From NCBI GenBank assembly GCA_947685225.1, contig CANTUV010000035.1:43710001-43774000 (forward strand): 64,000 bases of DNA. Reading direction: 5' to 3'. This DNA is from Garcia nutans (taxonomy: Eukaryota > Streptophyta > Magnoliopsida > Malpighiales > Euphorbiaceae). Position numbers and translations under genes: made by a program. The notes below the pieces were generated by a model. The model did not search any database and had not been told where the DNA came from. It saw nothing but the letters and a program-made list of their open reading frames with translations. Of this stretch, positions 1-13,145 are shown piece by piece (position 1 is the stretch's first letter; each line of letters begins with the position of its first letter).

Positions 1-116
1 ACAAACCAATGCAAACAAAATCATTCTCGGTACACTCCCAATAAATCCCCCTTGTAACCTCAACTACAACCTGCAAAAAGGATTTACACTTCTAGTACAA
101 CATAAAATAAAGGTTT
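1..116. other. Left-edge flank, probably internal sequence of element A
   Basis: No ORF or recognisable motif is visible. It is the sequence outside the left end of LTR C. Since LTR C lies between this piece and the internal region of element A, it is most simply more of element A. That is inference from layout only. Confidence 0.3.
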
Positions 117-2614
117 TGTGACAACCCCCATATTTAAATATTACACAGCGGAAGTTATAAAATATTTACATATTTACAAATTCATATACATCAAAACTCA
201 AGTTTTACAACACATAAAATTTATACATGATTGGCAAGTCTGCTCTGATCTTTAAGCTCCCAAAATGGATTCTTCAAGGTCTACTCTCACTAGGTCTTGA
301 TGAACTCTCGGGTTCAACTCTATCCACTCTACTACCTGCGCGATTAAACACTATCGCGCTAAGCCAACGGCTTAGTAAGATAAAACATGCTAACAGTATG
401 CTTTAATGAAATGCAATGCCACATATGTTATTGATAAGATCAACATCATAAATATAAAGTTAACCACACAATTATGCATTTCACAAATCATAGTCATATG
501 AGCATACCACATTTCAACATCTTTTCACATTCAACATTAATCAATCATACTCCATAACCAACATCTCATTTCATTAAACTCATAACATTATTTAGGACAT
601 TCATATAACCTTGACACCTATGGGCCCAACGAGTATTTAATACGATATTTAGAGTTCAGAGTTACTGCTTTCGTTCATAGTCACAATAATCACGCCCGTA
701 GGCAATGTATATACATGTATCTCTATCCATGGATAGTGTAACAGACCCAGTCTCTTGGATCATCAACTCAACACATATGAGGAGATCCTCAACCCGGCAA
801 GACTGTTACAAATCATATATCTCATAGTGTAACAGACCCAGTCTCTTGGACCATCAACTCAACACCTATGAGGAGGTCCTCAACCCGGCAAGACTGTTAC
901 CTTTCATCATTTCTTAGGCATGCCACCCAAATCCAGAACTCTGAAATTGAATAACATATTAAACAAACAATTCATTTCCATTCTCAATTCTCATCACATT
1001 TAGGCAAACATGCCTTCTTTCTTTCAATTACATCATCTTAGCCAATAACAATGGCTTCACATTTCATTTCACAATATAACATCTCATTATTCAAGTATAT
1101 ATATATATATATCTCATCCATGATCACATTATATTTCACATAGCATCATTCATAAATATCAACATTTCATTCCACATTACTCATGAAACACATTACCATT
1201 CACAATGCACAACATAACATTGTTCAATCTCAACAATGCAATTAGGGCAAAGAACAATTGATTATAACATTCATTGATTCAAGTGTATTTAAAGTGTTTA
1301 GGGTTAGGTTTAAGGACCAACCTACCTTTGGAGAACCAAAGCAATGCAAGAAGAACAAAGAATTAAAACCCTAACCATAAATAGTACATTCTGGTTTTTA
1401 AACTCCATTTTATCCTTATTTGGAAAAATTGTATAAAATAATCTACTTGACTAAAAATTCTAAAATTTTTACAGAATTTAGTTTTGTATCTTAAAATCAT
1501 CCCTTTAAAATTTCAGATCAAACTGAACACAAAATCTTGGTCAAATAGTTCACCTAACCAGACTGCCCCAATTGCCCTGCATCCTGGCAGCAGTTCTGAA
1601 CTTTGTGAATTCCATAAATCAAATTCAATCAACGTGATTCCAAATTATTTTTATCAAATACTAAACTCACTAAGAAACAACATATCCAAAATTCGATTGG
1701 ATATGATTTTTCTACATTTTATTAAAAATCCCGAAATATAGCTGTCCCAGTTAAGGTACTTGCTGGAACAGGTCTAATGAAAATAATCTTTCTAAACTCA
1801 TAACCATTCCAAAATCGAATCAACATATTTTTCAGTCATTCTAGACTCATAGAGGCACAACATATCAAAAATTCACTTCAAGAACATTTTTCTAAAATTA
1901 ATTAAAAATCATACAAGTCACAGCCTTTACTAATCCTAAAACAGAAACAATTTCACTAAACACCAATCTTACTCTTCCATCACCCACACCAACCCAACTT
2001 CTCATCTATCAAGCAAAATCAATACTTACAATCATACCATAAGCAACTTAATCATACCACTTCAAAAGAATTGAAGAAATTAGAGAAAAGATCTTACCTT
2101 AGTTAAAAACTTCTTAAATCAACACTTGAACACTTAATCTTTCTTCAATTTAAGCTTGAAATCATCAAAACCATCACTTGTCTCTTTCTTTCTCTTTGGC
2201 TATGGAGGGCCGGCCATCAACAAGAAGAAGAAGAAGAAATGATGAAGAAAACACAAGTCAAACCTTCTTTAAATATCCACCATGTGATTTTATCCAAGCA
2301 ATTACCAAAGTGCCCTTATTCACATAATTATCTTTTTGTCTTATATGTGCCCAATTAAGTAATTTACCAATCTCAAATAAATATCTTCTCTTGCATTGAC
2401 CAAGCCTTTTGACCACTTTATATGTCATATATTAACATATACACAACATATAAATTTGTCTTTAAACCCTATTTCTTCCCAAAATACATATACATATACT
2501 TTCTCTTCTCAATTTCTTTTCTCTTACAATTTAACACATATATTCAATCCAATATATAACAATAACAACAACAACAATATGCAAAACTTCTAGGGCATAA
2601 ATGAGGATATTACA
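117..2614 (-). mobile_element. LTR C, probably a solo Ty3-type LTR, minus orientation
   Basis: Read on the minus strand it starts TGTAATATCCTCATTTATGC and ends near GGGGGTTGTCACA, so it has the TG...CA ends of an LTR. The first bases match LTR D at 11194. Inside, on the plus strand, are two copies of a roughly 70-bp repeat at 735-900 (GTAACAGACCCAGTCTC words), the same module found in the LTRs of F. A strong inverted repeat lies at 338-359, and a GGCCGGCC box near 2208. No primer site or polypurine tract adjoins either end, so I call it a solo LTR. No convincing 5-bp target duplication is visible (GGTTT left, CATTT right), so the left end could be displaced. Confidence 0.7.
338..359 (-). promoter_or_regulatory. 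Conserved LTR hairpin (GCGCGAT stem), LTR C
   Basis: GCGCGAT at 338-344 pairs with ATCGCGC at 353-359 across an 8-base loop. It is preceded in LTR sense by a second hairpin (CTAAGCC/GGCTTAG). The same pair of hairpins recurs at the same relative place in LTRs D, F and, diverged, in E1, G and H. Its role is unknown; a 3'-end or packaging structure is a guess. Confidence 0.6.
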
Positions 2615-3766
2615 CATTTCTAATGTGACATCTCTCTCACATTTGTTTTTAAATGCATTTAGTATATCCTTCATATCTATTTTCACCCTTTCCAGTCAAA
2701 TGACTTAAAGTAACTCATTTTCACACGCTTAATCACTTTCCTTTTATTTCAAAACAAATTTTCATACTATCAATCACATTACCCAATTCATAGTATTCTC
2801 ATATGCAATAATATTCATTGTAAATAGCTCATATGTTTAACATACATTAAATTATCGATATCTAAATAATCTTTATCAACATTCCATTAAAATTCTAAAC
2901 TCTCAAATTACTACTTTACCTAAACTTCAATTTACTAATCTCATTTTTCTTAATATCAACTTTAAAAACATCTTATATATATACCATAAAGCAACATCAA
3001 AACATATAATTTTCACAATTATTAAAGCTCATTTCAAAAATCCAAATGTCACATATTACCACCATTAACATGAGCTTTAACAATACTTAAGCATATCACA
3101 TTTCTAACATTGAAATCACAATGTTTGCATTAAAATAACAATACAAACAACACCATTATATCTCCTTACTTAACCAACATCATCTCTTTTTCTTTTAAAA
3201 ACCTTAACTTTACATACCCAAACCTTAAATTGTCACACTTTGTCTATACCAATCAACTCACTCAATATTCCACCATACTCTCTTCATTTTAATAACATAT
3301 CTATCCATATTAACAATCCAACAATATTTCCTCTCTCTAGCAATCCAAACATAAGGTTTATTAGAAAGAGATTCAAATTGTAGAGGAAGGAGTACATACT
3401 TTAATCTTAATTTTGTTTTTAACTCATTTCCAACTTTATTCTCCTAGTCATTTCTTTATATTTCAAACACATTTCAATAATCAAAAATTTAAAAATTTAC
3501 TTTACTTGAATAAATTCCCATTCTTTAATTTATCAATTAAACTTATATAAATTTTTTTCCATATCATTTCTTTCTCTAATTTTCCTTTCATGTAGAACCT
3601 CATCCATACACTATCATCCATCTCATCTAATTCAAATACATTACAATTCACATAATGCCACATCCGAGACCAACCTAGGTGTTTATGCATATGCATGTAT
3701 CACAAATTTCATTTTTTTTTTAACTTTTCTTTTTAATTCTACTTAGGCCGAGAATCTCGAACCTAA
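2615..3766 (-). mobile_element. Internal region of element A, non-coding as far as visible
   Basis: This AT-rich stretch lies on the internal side of the primer site of element A and in minus orientation would be its leader. I find no gag or pol motif on either strand; the longest ORF here is 64 codons and unlike anything known. Either the element is a large non-autonomous derivative or the coding part lies off the left edge. Confidence 0.45.
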
Positions 3767-3778
3767 GCTCTGATACCA
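3767..3778 (-). promoter_or_regulatory. Primer binding site of element A (tRNA-iMet)
   Basis: The minus strand reads TGGTATCAGAGC, the complement of the plant initiator tRNA-Met 3' end, 7 bases (ATTATTT) inside the LTR end at 3786. The spacer is the same as in element F. Immediately downstream is an inverted repeat containing GGTTCGAGATTC. This fixes element A as minus-oriented, with its 5' LTR on the right. Confidence 0.85.
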
Positions 3779-5372
3779 AAATAATTGTAACACTCCCATA
3801 CTCTATATAAGTACTATACATATACCTCATACACATACAGTACGTATATAAAGTATAAGAATATCACTTTTCATTACATATTAAAACCTTTACCTTACTT
3901 CCAAACAATAATACATTTGTTTATTTTTTTATTTTTTTTTAAAGAACATTCATTTAATCATGTTACTTTTTATGATATCACATATATATATAAATTACCT
4001 TGTTTTTTTCCAAAATTCATTTACATATACATACATTTTAATTAACATACAACATAATCAATTTGTACATGCATGCAACACCATCTAGTTGTATTCATCT
4101 CATCCCATAATTATCCTCATGTATCTCATTCCATAAGTCATATTAAAGCAGAGACAAGCATGGGCCCAAAAGAAACTAATATGCCATTCAACTTTCAGAA
4201 TTAATGTTTTGGTTTAATTATCACATTTATCATTATCATTATCCCAACTAGGCTTCAAGGATTAGGCTCAACCAAGCTTCAAGGGGAACAAAGCATGCTA
4301 AGTATCAACCCAACTTGGCTTCAAAAACCAAACCCAACCTAGCTTCAAGGGTTGTAACATCTCAACTAGGCTTCAAGGACTAGACCCAACCAAGCTTCAA
4401 GGGGAGTTAAGCATGCTAAACTTCAACCCAACTTGGCTTCAAGGATCAAATCCAACCTAGCTTCAAGAGATTGTTACCATTAGGCATGCCACCAACAACA
4501 AAACTCTAAAAATGGAATAACACATTAGACATACAATTCATTCATTATTTCATTATCAATTTCATTCTCATTTTCTCATCATCATTTAGGTAACCATGCA
4601 TGCCTCAAATATCTCATTTGCATCATTATAGCCAACAACAATGGCTTCACATCTCATCAATTTCTCATAATCATCTAGGCAAACATGCCCCAATTATTTC
4701 ATTTGCATCATATCTCAATTCACATCTCATCATTACGGTATACATAACCACTTGCATTGTACATACACTTTGAATGCTCATTATATCTTTCAAACTTATT
4801 TTTCACCTTTATATCCATTAACAAGAGTTTCATATTTCATCATTAAGATATACATAGCAAATTACATTATTCATATACTTAGAATCTTCAACATACATTC
4901 CATATAGTAACATAATACACATCATAGCACATTTATCACACATCAACAATATATAAATAACTTTACATATTTTCCAATCCAATGTGTTAAGTCCCATAGT
5001 CATACAAATACATACCATCATATAGCTATCTTTCACATTATGCAATTCATAATATTAATCAAATATATCAAAAATGTAATGGATTACTTAACACATTTAC
5101 AACCAAATGTGTTAAGTCCCAAAGTCATATATATATATAATAATGTAGGGTTTGTACTTACCTCAAGAGAAACTCACACCAATCTAAACTCCTCTTCCCT
5201 GAATCCTTCAATACTTTGATTAGGGCAACTCAATCTCTTCAAAACCTAATCCAAAAGTGATCATACACACTCACTTAGAGATACACATGAGTTTTCAATA
5301 CAATTAATCACTTATTAGTCTCATACTAGGCCCTTTAGATTACCAATTACAAGCCAAAACCACTATATAGGT

Positions 5373-5596
5373 CCCCACGATCGTGGCCTCACAACCCCAC
5401 GGCCGTGGGATAACAAATGAATCTGTCCATTTTATTTTAAAATTCCCCACGGTCGTGGCCTTCAAGGACCACGGTCGTGGCATCGGAACTTGTTCTGTTT
5501 TATCAAAATTTTTGAAGGCACAGTCACGTTGACAATCCCACGGTCGTGGCCCTCACTTGCCATGACCGTGGCACTCATATGCCACGACCGTGGCAT
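5373..5596. repeat. Cluster of CCACG-R-Y-CGTGG palindromes in LTR A
   Basis: Seven short palindromic words occur in about 220 bp: CCACGATCGTGG, CCCACGGCCGTGGG, several CCACGGTCGTGG, CCATGACCGTGG and CCACGACCGTGG. The spacers are AT-rich. Comparable clusters with different flanking bases occur in LTRs D and F. CpG density is far above the surroundings. Confidence 0.8.
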
Positions 5597-6053
5597 CCAA
5601 AATGCTTCTGTTCCAAATTAAATTCATGTACACTATGCTTTAAACTTCATTTAAACACAATCATATTTAAAATCTAAGAAAATAATTGATCAAACTCAAT
5701 ATTTACATCAATCACCAATTCACAACCATTACATAAATACTACTCTTACTCTTCCATTCAACCCCAAAAATCACAATCAATTAAATCCTTACTAAACAAT
5801 TTCAACAACTCATCATCATCCTCACAAATAACCATATTATCATCATCTAAATACCAATGCAACACATATATATATATACTTCAATCTTTCATTATCATCA
5901 TTTTCACACACTAACCATATCAAATATAAACTCAATCAATAGAAATCAATACAAGGAAATGAATACTTACTTGAATATTTTGCCAAATCTTCAATATCCA
6001 CCTTCAATTCTCTCAAAACCCTTATGAATTTGATGTGTATGTAAATAAAATCA

Positions 6054-6055
<2 letters not shown>

Positions 6056-6086
<31 letters not shown>
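6056..6086. repeat. CT/GA microsatellite
   Basis: An uninterrupted CT dinucleotide run of about 30 bp, followed by a GAA-type run at 6103-6137. In the sense of LTR A these are GA and CTT tracts near its 5' end. Confidence 0.9.
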
Positions 6087-6090
<4 letters not shown>

Positions 6091-6253
6091 ACGTTCAAGA
6101 ACAAGAAGAAGAAGAAGAAGAAGAAGAAAGAAAGAAAATCTTCTTTCTTTATTCAAACTTATCTTGTATATATATATATATATAATAATATAATAAAATA
6201 TCAAGTTAAATATTTCTACTAGTGGTCTCTTCGGCCTTATGTGTAAGACATAG

Positions 6254-7809
6254 ACTCAACTCTCTAACACAGCAACTGAAAACTTCCCGTCGGCGGCCCC
6301 TGCTGGGCCGTCCGGCATCTCTTTTGCGACTGCTCTCAAATCAGGGCTAACATCGTCTTCAATTGCAACAAATCCTCTTGATGATGCCCAATCTTTTGCT
6401 GAAATTCAATCTAATTTCCATTTGTCTGAGACAGTTGGCAAGTTTAGGGGTTCTCCTTCAATCTCTTTCTCAAAGGATGATGTATCAATCTTATCCTCCC
6501 CTTTCCATTATGCTCTGGTCGGTAAATTTCGCCTTAAGAGGCCTGGTATGTTACTCCTCAAAAAATTTCTTGATGCCATTGGTTTCAAGGGATCTTTTAC
6601 CTTGGGTTTGCTTGATGAGCATTGCATTTTAATCAATTTTGATTTGGAAACGGATTTTCTCCGATGTTGGCTCAAGCAGTCTTGGCAGTTTAATCAATTT
6701 CACATGTTCGTGTTTAAATGGTCCCCAAATTTCATACCACATGTTGATTGTCCCATTGTGCCAATTTGGATTACTATGGAGGGATTGCCAGTGCATTTTT
6801 TTTTATAAGGAAGCTTTGTTTAAAATTGTTCGTCTGATTAGAAATCCATTAAAATTAGATTCAGCTGCTGTGCAGCGAACTCGGCCATCGGTTGCTAGCA
6901 TCTGTGTGGAGATTGATGTTTCTAAAAAGCTCCCAGCGAGACTGTGGATTGACAATGCTGGAATGGTCTTCCCTCAATCCATTACTTATGAGGATTTGCC
7001 TCTTTATTGTTCTCAATGTGAGAGGTTTGGCCACTTGGATAATGATTGCTCTCATGATGTGGATGTCAAGGATCAGCAGGTTTATGGTGATACAGAGAAG
7101 ATTAAGCCCCATGTTCAGGCTGTCCCTTCATCTAATCATCCTGCAACTCCGCCTAAGAAAGCTAATTTGGCATGGGTTCCTATTCCATCTGCGGAGCATC
7201 AGGTTTTTAATGATAAGATTTCTGCTTCCTTGCAGCAATAGAATGATGATGATAAGAATGTTTCTACGGTAGATAATAGAGCTAACAATCAATCTTTGTC
7301 TGGGAAGGAGGCTATGACTACTAAAAATGATAATGGTGATACTACAGTTTGAGTTATGACTGTTGAGGATAAGGTTGATGATAAGGAGGAGCCTGCTTCT
7401 GATAGAGATAAAAAAAGATGATGCTAATAATTTGGATATGGCTGTGAAGCCTTGCAATTTGTCCATGGCTATCGAGGGGGTAATCCATGGAATTGCAAGT
7501 TGTTCAAATGTTGATAAAGTAGTGATGAGTCAACAGGCTAAAGTTTCTTCATCTGATGCTGAAGATACGGGTCAAGGAGATGAGGAGTTGGGTCATGAAT
7601 CTGATGATGGCTCAGCTTCGCTCAAAGATATCAATCAGCTGAAGAAGGATGATGCCATCATTGAAAGGAAATTGTTGAATGCTAATGATTATGGTTTTAT
7701 TAAAGTCACTAGGAAGAAGAAAGGCAAGCAGAAATTTGGTCGTGACTCTCCAATTGCTACTCGTCGATCGCGTCTTAATGCTTCTTTGGATAATAACAAT
7801 AATCAATGA
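6254..7809 (+). pseudogene. LINE ORF1 (gag-like, DUF4283 and zinc knuckle), broken
   Basis: ORF1 proteins of plant LINEs bind element RNA. The readable frame opens just after a TAG at 6251-6253 and shows no in-frame ATG, so the start is lost or was upstream. A DUF4283-type region covers about 6500-6830 (ALVGKFRLKRPG, then a stretch ending HMFVFKWSPNF). A CX2CX4HX4C zinc knuckle, CSQCERFGHLDNDC, lies at about 7009-7050. Lesions: one extra T in the T9 run at 6796-6804, TAG at 7239-7241, TGA near 7350, and one extra A in the A run near 7411-7416. The last part, rich in Asp, Glu and Lys, is in the frame of 7363-7809. Its TGA overlaps the ATG of ORF2 by four bases. Confidence 0.85.
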
Positions 7810-10800
7810 ATTGTTTGTGCTGGAACATTAGAGGTATTTCATCATCCTTCATTAGGCTCAAAAGTTTATGTATTTCTCATAAATTCTTATCAGTTATAAT
7901 AATTGAACCTATGGTTAATGTTGAGCAAGGTCCTATGTTTGCTAAGAGGTTGGGTTTTGATCAATTTTTTGGCAATGATAATAATAAACTTTGGCTATTC
8001 TGGAATATTCAATCAATAACTTTCCAAAATTTCTTTGATAAGGGGCAAGTTACTTTTTGCATGGCTCAATGTTTATCCATTAATTTTTCTTTTACCTTGG
8101 CTATGGTGTATGGCAAGCACTCAAGGCATGAGAGAAGTAATTTATGGGAGGCTTTGACTGAGTATAATATTGATTGTCCTTTTCTTATTGAAGGAGATTT
8201 TAATGTTACTCGTGGCATTGATGAATACAAAGGCTCTTCTGTTCCTAATCAAGCCAATATTGATGACTTCAATTCCTGGTGTGATACTTGTGGCTTTATG
8301 GATTTTCCTTTTATGGGACTGGCATTTACTTGGTCTGGGAATCGAAATAGTGGTATGGTTTGGAAGCGGCTTGATCGGTTCATGGCCAATGATTTATTTT
8401 TTGAACAATTTGATGTTACATTGGTGAGGCACCTGAGCTCTACTACTTCGGACCATTGTTCGCTTTTTCTTTACTGTAACAAGACTGAATTTCAGCTTCC
8501 TAAGCCTTTCAAATTTCAGAAAATGTGGCTTGAGCACAAGTCTTTTATTCCTTTTGTGCGGGATCAATGGTCAATGAGCTTTTATGGAGGTGGTATGAAG
8601 GGACTTCACATGAAACTCAGAGACCTGAAAAAAGCTTTACGAAATTGGAATAAAGAGGTGTTTGGAAACATTTTTGAGGGTGTGAAGGAGGCTGAATGCG
8701 AGGCTGCTATGGCTGAATCTGCTTATATTGATGACCCTTTAGATATAAACAGGAAACGTCTGAAAGAACTTCAAGCTAACCTTGCCCAAAAGCTTCGGTT
8801 AGAAGAAATCTATTGGAAGCAGAAGGCGAGAGTTAAATGGATTCAAGATGGGGATGCCAATACCCGCTTTTTTCATCGGTATGTCAAAATTGCCAGGAAT
8901 TTTAGGCGTATTGTTCATATTAAATCTTCAGATGGCTCTTGGTTGACTTCTCAAGAGGATATTGGTTCGGAAGCAGTTCGATATTTTCAAAAGCTTTTTC
9001 ATGGCGATGATGGCCATTATGACTTTTCTGATATGCTTGCTCATATTCTGACCATGATTTCCGAAGATCAAAATGCTTCCCTCACTGCTATTCCATCTGA
9101 CTTGGAAATTAAGAATTATGTTTGGCAACTTGATCCTGACAGCGCCCCTAGTCCGGATGGTTATGATGGTTCTTTTTTCAGAGCTTGTTGGGATATTATT
9201 TGTTGGGATGTGTGTAGTGCAGTGAAAGAATTCTTTCTCAGACTCTCTATCCCGCAGTCCTTCAGCTGCACTCAAATTATCCTGATTCCCAAAGTCAGTT
9301 GTCCGACTACCTTTGCTGAATTTCGTCCTATTTGTCTTACTAATTTTGTTAGTAAAGCTTGCACAAAGATTTTAGCTTCAAGATTGGTTCCTATCCTTGC
9401 CACTTTGATTTCTCCTGAACAAGCTGGGTTCATGCAAGGAAAGTCAATTCACTCTCAAATCCTTCTAGCTAATGAACTTATTCACTATATTGACCGCAAA
9501 GCAAAGGGAGGAAACATTGTTATCAAACTTGACATGGCAAAAGCGTTTGATAGAGTTTCATGGGTTTTTCTCAAGGAACTGCTTGGTAAGCTCGGCTTCT
9601 CTAGTAGGTTTATTTCCATTGTTATGGATAACTTGGCTTCATCTAAGCTTTCTATTTGTGTGAATGGTATCTCTTATGGTTTCTTTGCTCCTTCCAAAGG
9701 GGTTAAGCAAGGTGACCCTCTCTCGCCTTATTTGTTTATTATTATGTCTGAAGCTTTTTCTATGGGCCTTAAAAACTTGGTGGATAGTAGAAAGATTTTG
9801 CCTTATCACCTAGGCTGTGGCTGTCTAGTTGTCACTCATCTTGGATTTGCAGATGATTTGTTGATTTTTACAAGGGGTGATCTTCGTAGTATTAAACAGC
9901 TCACAACTTTCCTCAACAAATATCAAAGGGCTTCTGGTCAATGTATTAACTTCAACAAAAGCTCCTTTTATTGTTCTAAAAATATGACTAATGCTGGTAT
10001 TCATCGCATTGAGCATGCTTTTTCCATTAAAAAGAAGGATTTTCCATTCATTTATTTGGGAGCCTCAATTTATCAAGGAATTAACCATATTTCCTATTGT
10101 GGTGACATTCTTAGGAAATTTAATGACAATCTACAGGGTTGGACTAAAAAATATTTGTCTGTTGGAGGTCGTATTACTTTGATTAAGCATGTTTTATCCA
10201 CTATTCCTCTTCATGTTATGGTTGCCATGTCTCTTCCTAAGAGTGTCATCCGTATCATGGAGCAAAAAATGGCAAATTTTTTATGGGGATCAGACAAAAA
10301 GCATTGGGTGAAGTTCTCTCTTTTATGTCAACCGGTTGATGAAGGAGGCATCGGTTTGCGCTCTCTAAATGTGATTTAAACAACCTTCTCAGTAAAGCTA
10401 TGGTGGCTATTAATGAAAAGAGATTCTCTTTGGGCTGACAACATGATGCATCGTTATTATAGGAAAGGTGACATGAGCTACCAGATTATTGATTCCAACA
10501 TTTGGAAGCGCATCTGCAAGGTACATCATCTGGATCTTGGTTTTTTCTGTGAATCTCAAGAGAATTATCAACATCGTGATCGCCTCGAGGCCAAATTCCA
10601 TTTTGCTTTTGTTTACAATTTTGTGAGAAGTTGTAATGCAACTCGTTTATCCTTTTCCTCGGTTTGGCACTCAAAAATTCCAAAGACTATATCTTTCTTC
10701 ACTTGGAGAGTACTGCATCAAGCTCTACCATTGTATGTGAATCTGCACCTGTTCAGTATTTCTGGACCTTCAGTGTGCCCTTTATGCAATGAAGATTCGG

Positions 10801-12095
10801 ACTCTATGGATCATCTCTTTCTTAATTGCAAATATGTGAAAAACATATGGAGATACTATGGTTCTTTTTTCCTGGATGTCATTAATACTAGTCCCTCAAT
10901 CAGACAAACTTTGATTAGTTGATGGTTAGTTAAGAATACGGGTTCTATTGTGAGCTTGCTGAGAAGGTTCATTCCTCAAATCATTATTTGGCATGTTTGG
11001 AAAATGTACTGTTCTTGCAGGTGGGGTGATGGCAGCATATGGATTGGTGGATTGCATCAGCAAATAGAGTCTTATCTCTACAGTTGGGGGGTTGCTGTCT
11101 CGGCTAAAAAATATGGTAAGCAACTCCCTTCTGAGCTTGTTGATTTGTTGCCCGAAGGTTTTGGTAGTTTGCAGAAGAAACCAATGCTTGTAATGTAATA
11201 TCCTCATGTATGCCCTAGAAGTTTTGATTTTTGTTGTTGTTGTTGTTGTTGTTGTTGTTGATTTAAAATGTGATTGAATGTATATATTATTAGGTGATAA
11301 GAAAAGGAATTGAGAAGAGAATGCTTATGTATATTTGTTTTGGGAAAGAAAGAGGGTTTAGAGACAAGTTTATATGTTGTTTATATGATGATATAATTAA
11401 CATATACCTAAGTCAAAAGGGTTGGTCAAAGCAAGAGGATATTTTTATGTGGCATGTGAAATTACTATAATGGGCTTATAAGAGACAAGAGGTTAGTTAA
11501 ATGGATGAGGGCATGTTGGTAATTGTCTTGTTAAAATCACTTGGTGGAGATTTAAAGGAGAAATTGACTTTGTTTCTTCATCATTTTCTCTTCTTCTTGA
11601 TGGTAGTGGACGGCTCCTCCAAAGACAAAGGAAAGCAAGAGGTGAAGAGAGGATCTTGATGTGTTGAACTCAAATAGAAGGAAGATTGAAGTGATCAAGT
11701 GTTGATTCAAGAAGTTTATAGCTTTGGTAAGTTTTCTTTTAGATCTTTTGCTTGTTTGAAATGATATGTGGATTTGATAGATGATCTAAGAGTGTGTTGA
11801 TTGATTTTGTTATACTTAAGTTTGTTTGATTAGTTTGATCTTGGATTTTAAGGATGAATTGATGAAAGAAGTAAGTTGATTTTTGAAAGATGGAGAAGAA
11901 GGGTGGTTTTAGGGTTTTGAGGAGATAAGTGTTAAATGTTGTGTTAATATATTGTTAAGGTGATTAATATGATGAATATGTAAGATATGTGTTAATAATG
12001 TTGATTAGAACCATTTGAATGAGATTATTGTTGTGTATAATGTGTTAGAATGCATTTAGAAGAGTGTTGGCTTTGGTTAGGGTTGTTCATGAGTG

Positions 12096-12276
12096 ACACG
12101 GCCAAAACCAAAGAAGAGACACCGCCAAGACTTGATGTTTTGGAGAGACACGGCCAAGTCCATGGAAATTTGGCCGTGTGTGTGAGATTTTGGAGAGGAC
12201 ACGGCTGTGTCCCCTGCCTGTGTCTGTCACTGCCAATTTGTTTTGGGAGACACGGCCACAAGCTTGGCCGTGTCCC
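12096..12276. repeat. CACGGCC palindrome cluster in LTR D
   Basis: Repeated GACACGGCCA and its complement TGGCCGTGTC occur within 180 bp. The best pair, 12249-12258 and 12265-12274, is a perfect 10-bp inverted repeat with a 6-base centre. It is the counterpart of the clusters in LTRs A and F. Confidence 0.8.
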
Positions 12277-13123
12277 TTGGGTGTGTTGGTTACTATGTTT
12301 GGGTTTTGTTCTTCATACATGATTGAGTTTGAACTTTCGATTGAAATGCATATGATACTACATGAACTAGGGTTTGTACTATGCAATGTGAATTTTGTAA
12401 ATGATAATGTGTGAGATGGATAATGTATTTTGAAATGCTATATGCATAATATGAATTGAGATGTGAAATGTGATGCAAAGCCATTGTGATTGGCTATGAT
12501 GATGCAATTGAAAGAAATAAGGCATGTTTGCCTAAATGTTGATGAGAATTGAGAATGGAAATGATGACTAAATAATAAATGAATTGTATGGCTAATGTGT
12601 TATTCCATTTTCAGAGTTTGTTGTTGGTGGCATGCCTAATAAGTGTAACAATCTCTTGAAGTTAGGTTGGATTGAATCCTTGAAGCCTAATTGAGATGTT
12701 ACCACCCTTGAAGCTAGGTTGTGTTGGTTCTTGAAGCCAAGTTGGGTTGAAGCTTAGCATGCTTTGCTCCCCTTGAAGCTTGGTTGAACCTAATACTTGA
12801 AGCCTAGTTGGGTATATGATATTGATAAATGTGATAACAAAACCAAAGCATTAACTCTGAAAATTGAATGGCATATTAGTGTGTCTTGGGCCCATGCTTG
12901 TCTTTGTTTAGTGTTGTTCATGAATGGTTTAATGAGTAATTAATGAGGTATATGAAAAGATGTTGAAATGTGATACGTCTACATATATTGAATTATGAAA
13001 TGTAAAGGTATGTTGTTAGCTTTGCATATATAATGTTACCTGTATAATATGGATTGAGAATTGACATTGCATTGCACTAAAGCATGACATTAGCATGTTT
13101 TGTCTTACTAAGCCCTTGGCTTA

Positions 13124-13145
13124 GCGCGATAGTGTTTAATCGCGC
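13124..13145 (+). promoter_or_regulatory. Conserved LTR hairpin (GCGCGAT stem), LTR D
   Basis: GCGCGAT 13124-13130 and ATCGCGC 13139-13145 with an 8-base loop. It is immediately preceded by CTAAGCC-CTT-GGCTTAG, a second hairpin, and followed by AGGT. Confidence 0.65.

Larger units (their letters stand above)
3786..6202 (-). mobile_element. LTR A (5' LTR of element A), larger piece
   Basis: On the plus strand it starts TGTAACACTCCC at 3786, directly after the primer site spacer, so this is the 3' edge of the 5' LTR. It is interrupted at 6202 by the LINE and resumes at 14125, ending at 14459 with GATATTACA; without the insert it is about 2.75 kb. It carries a repeat module at 4240-4480 built on CTTCAAGG and CAACTTGGC words, a palindrome cluster at 5373-5596, a CT microsatellite and GAA runs. 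Unlike most LTRs here it lacks the GCGCGAT hairpin. The other LTR of element A lies beyond the left edge. Confidence 0.8.

Noticed and set aside
2615..2619. Target duplication for LTR C
   Set aside because: Flanks read GGTTT and CATTT; only three of five match, so I do not claim it.
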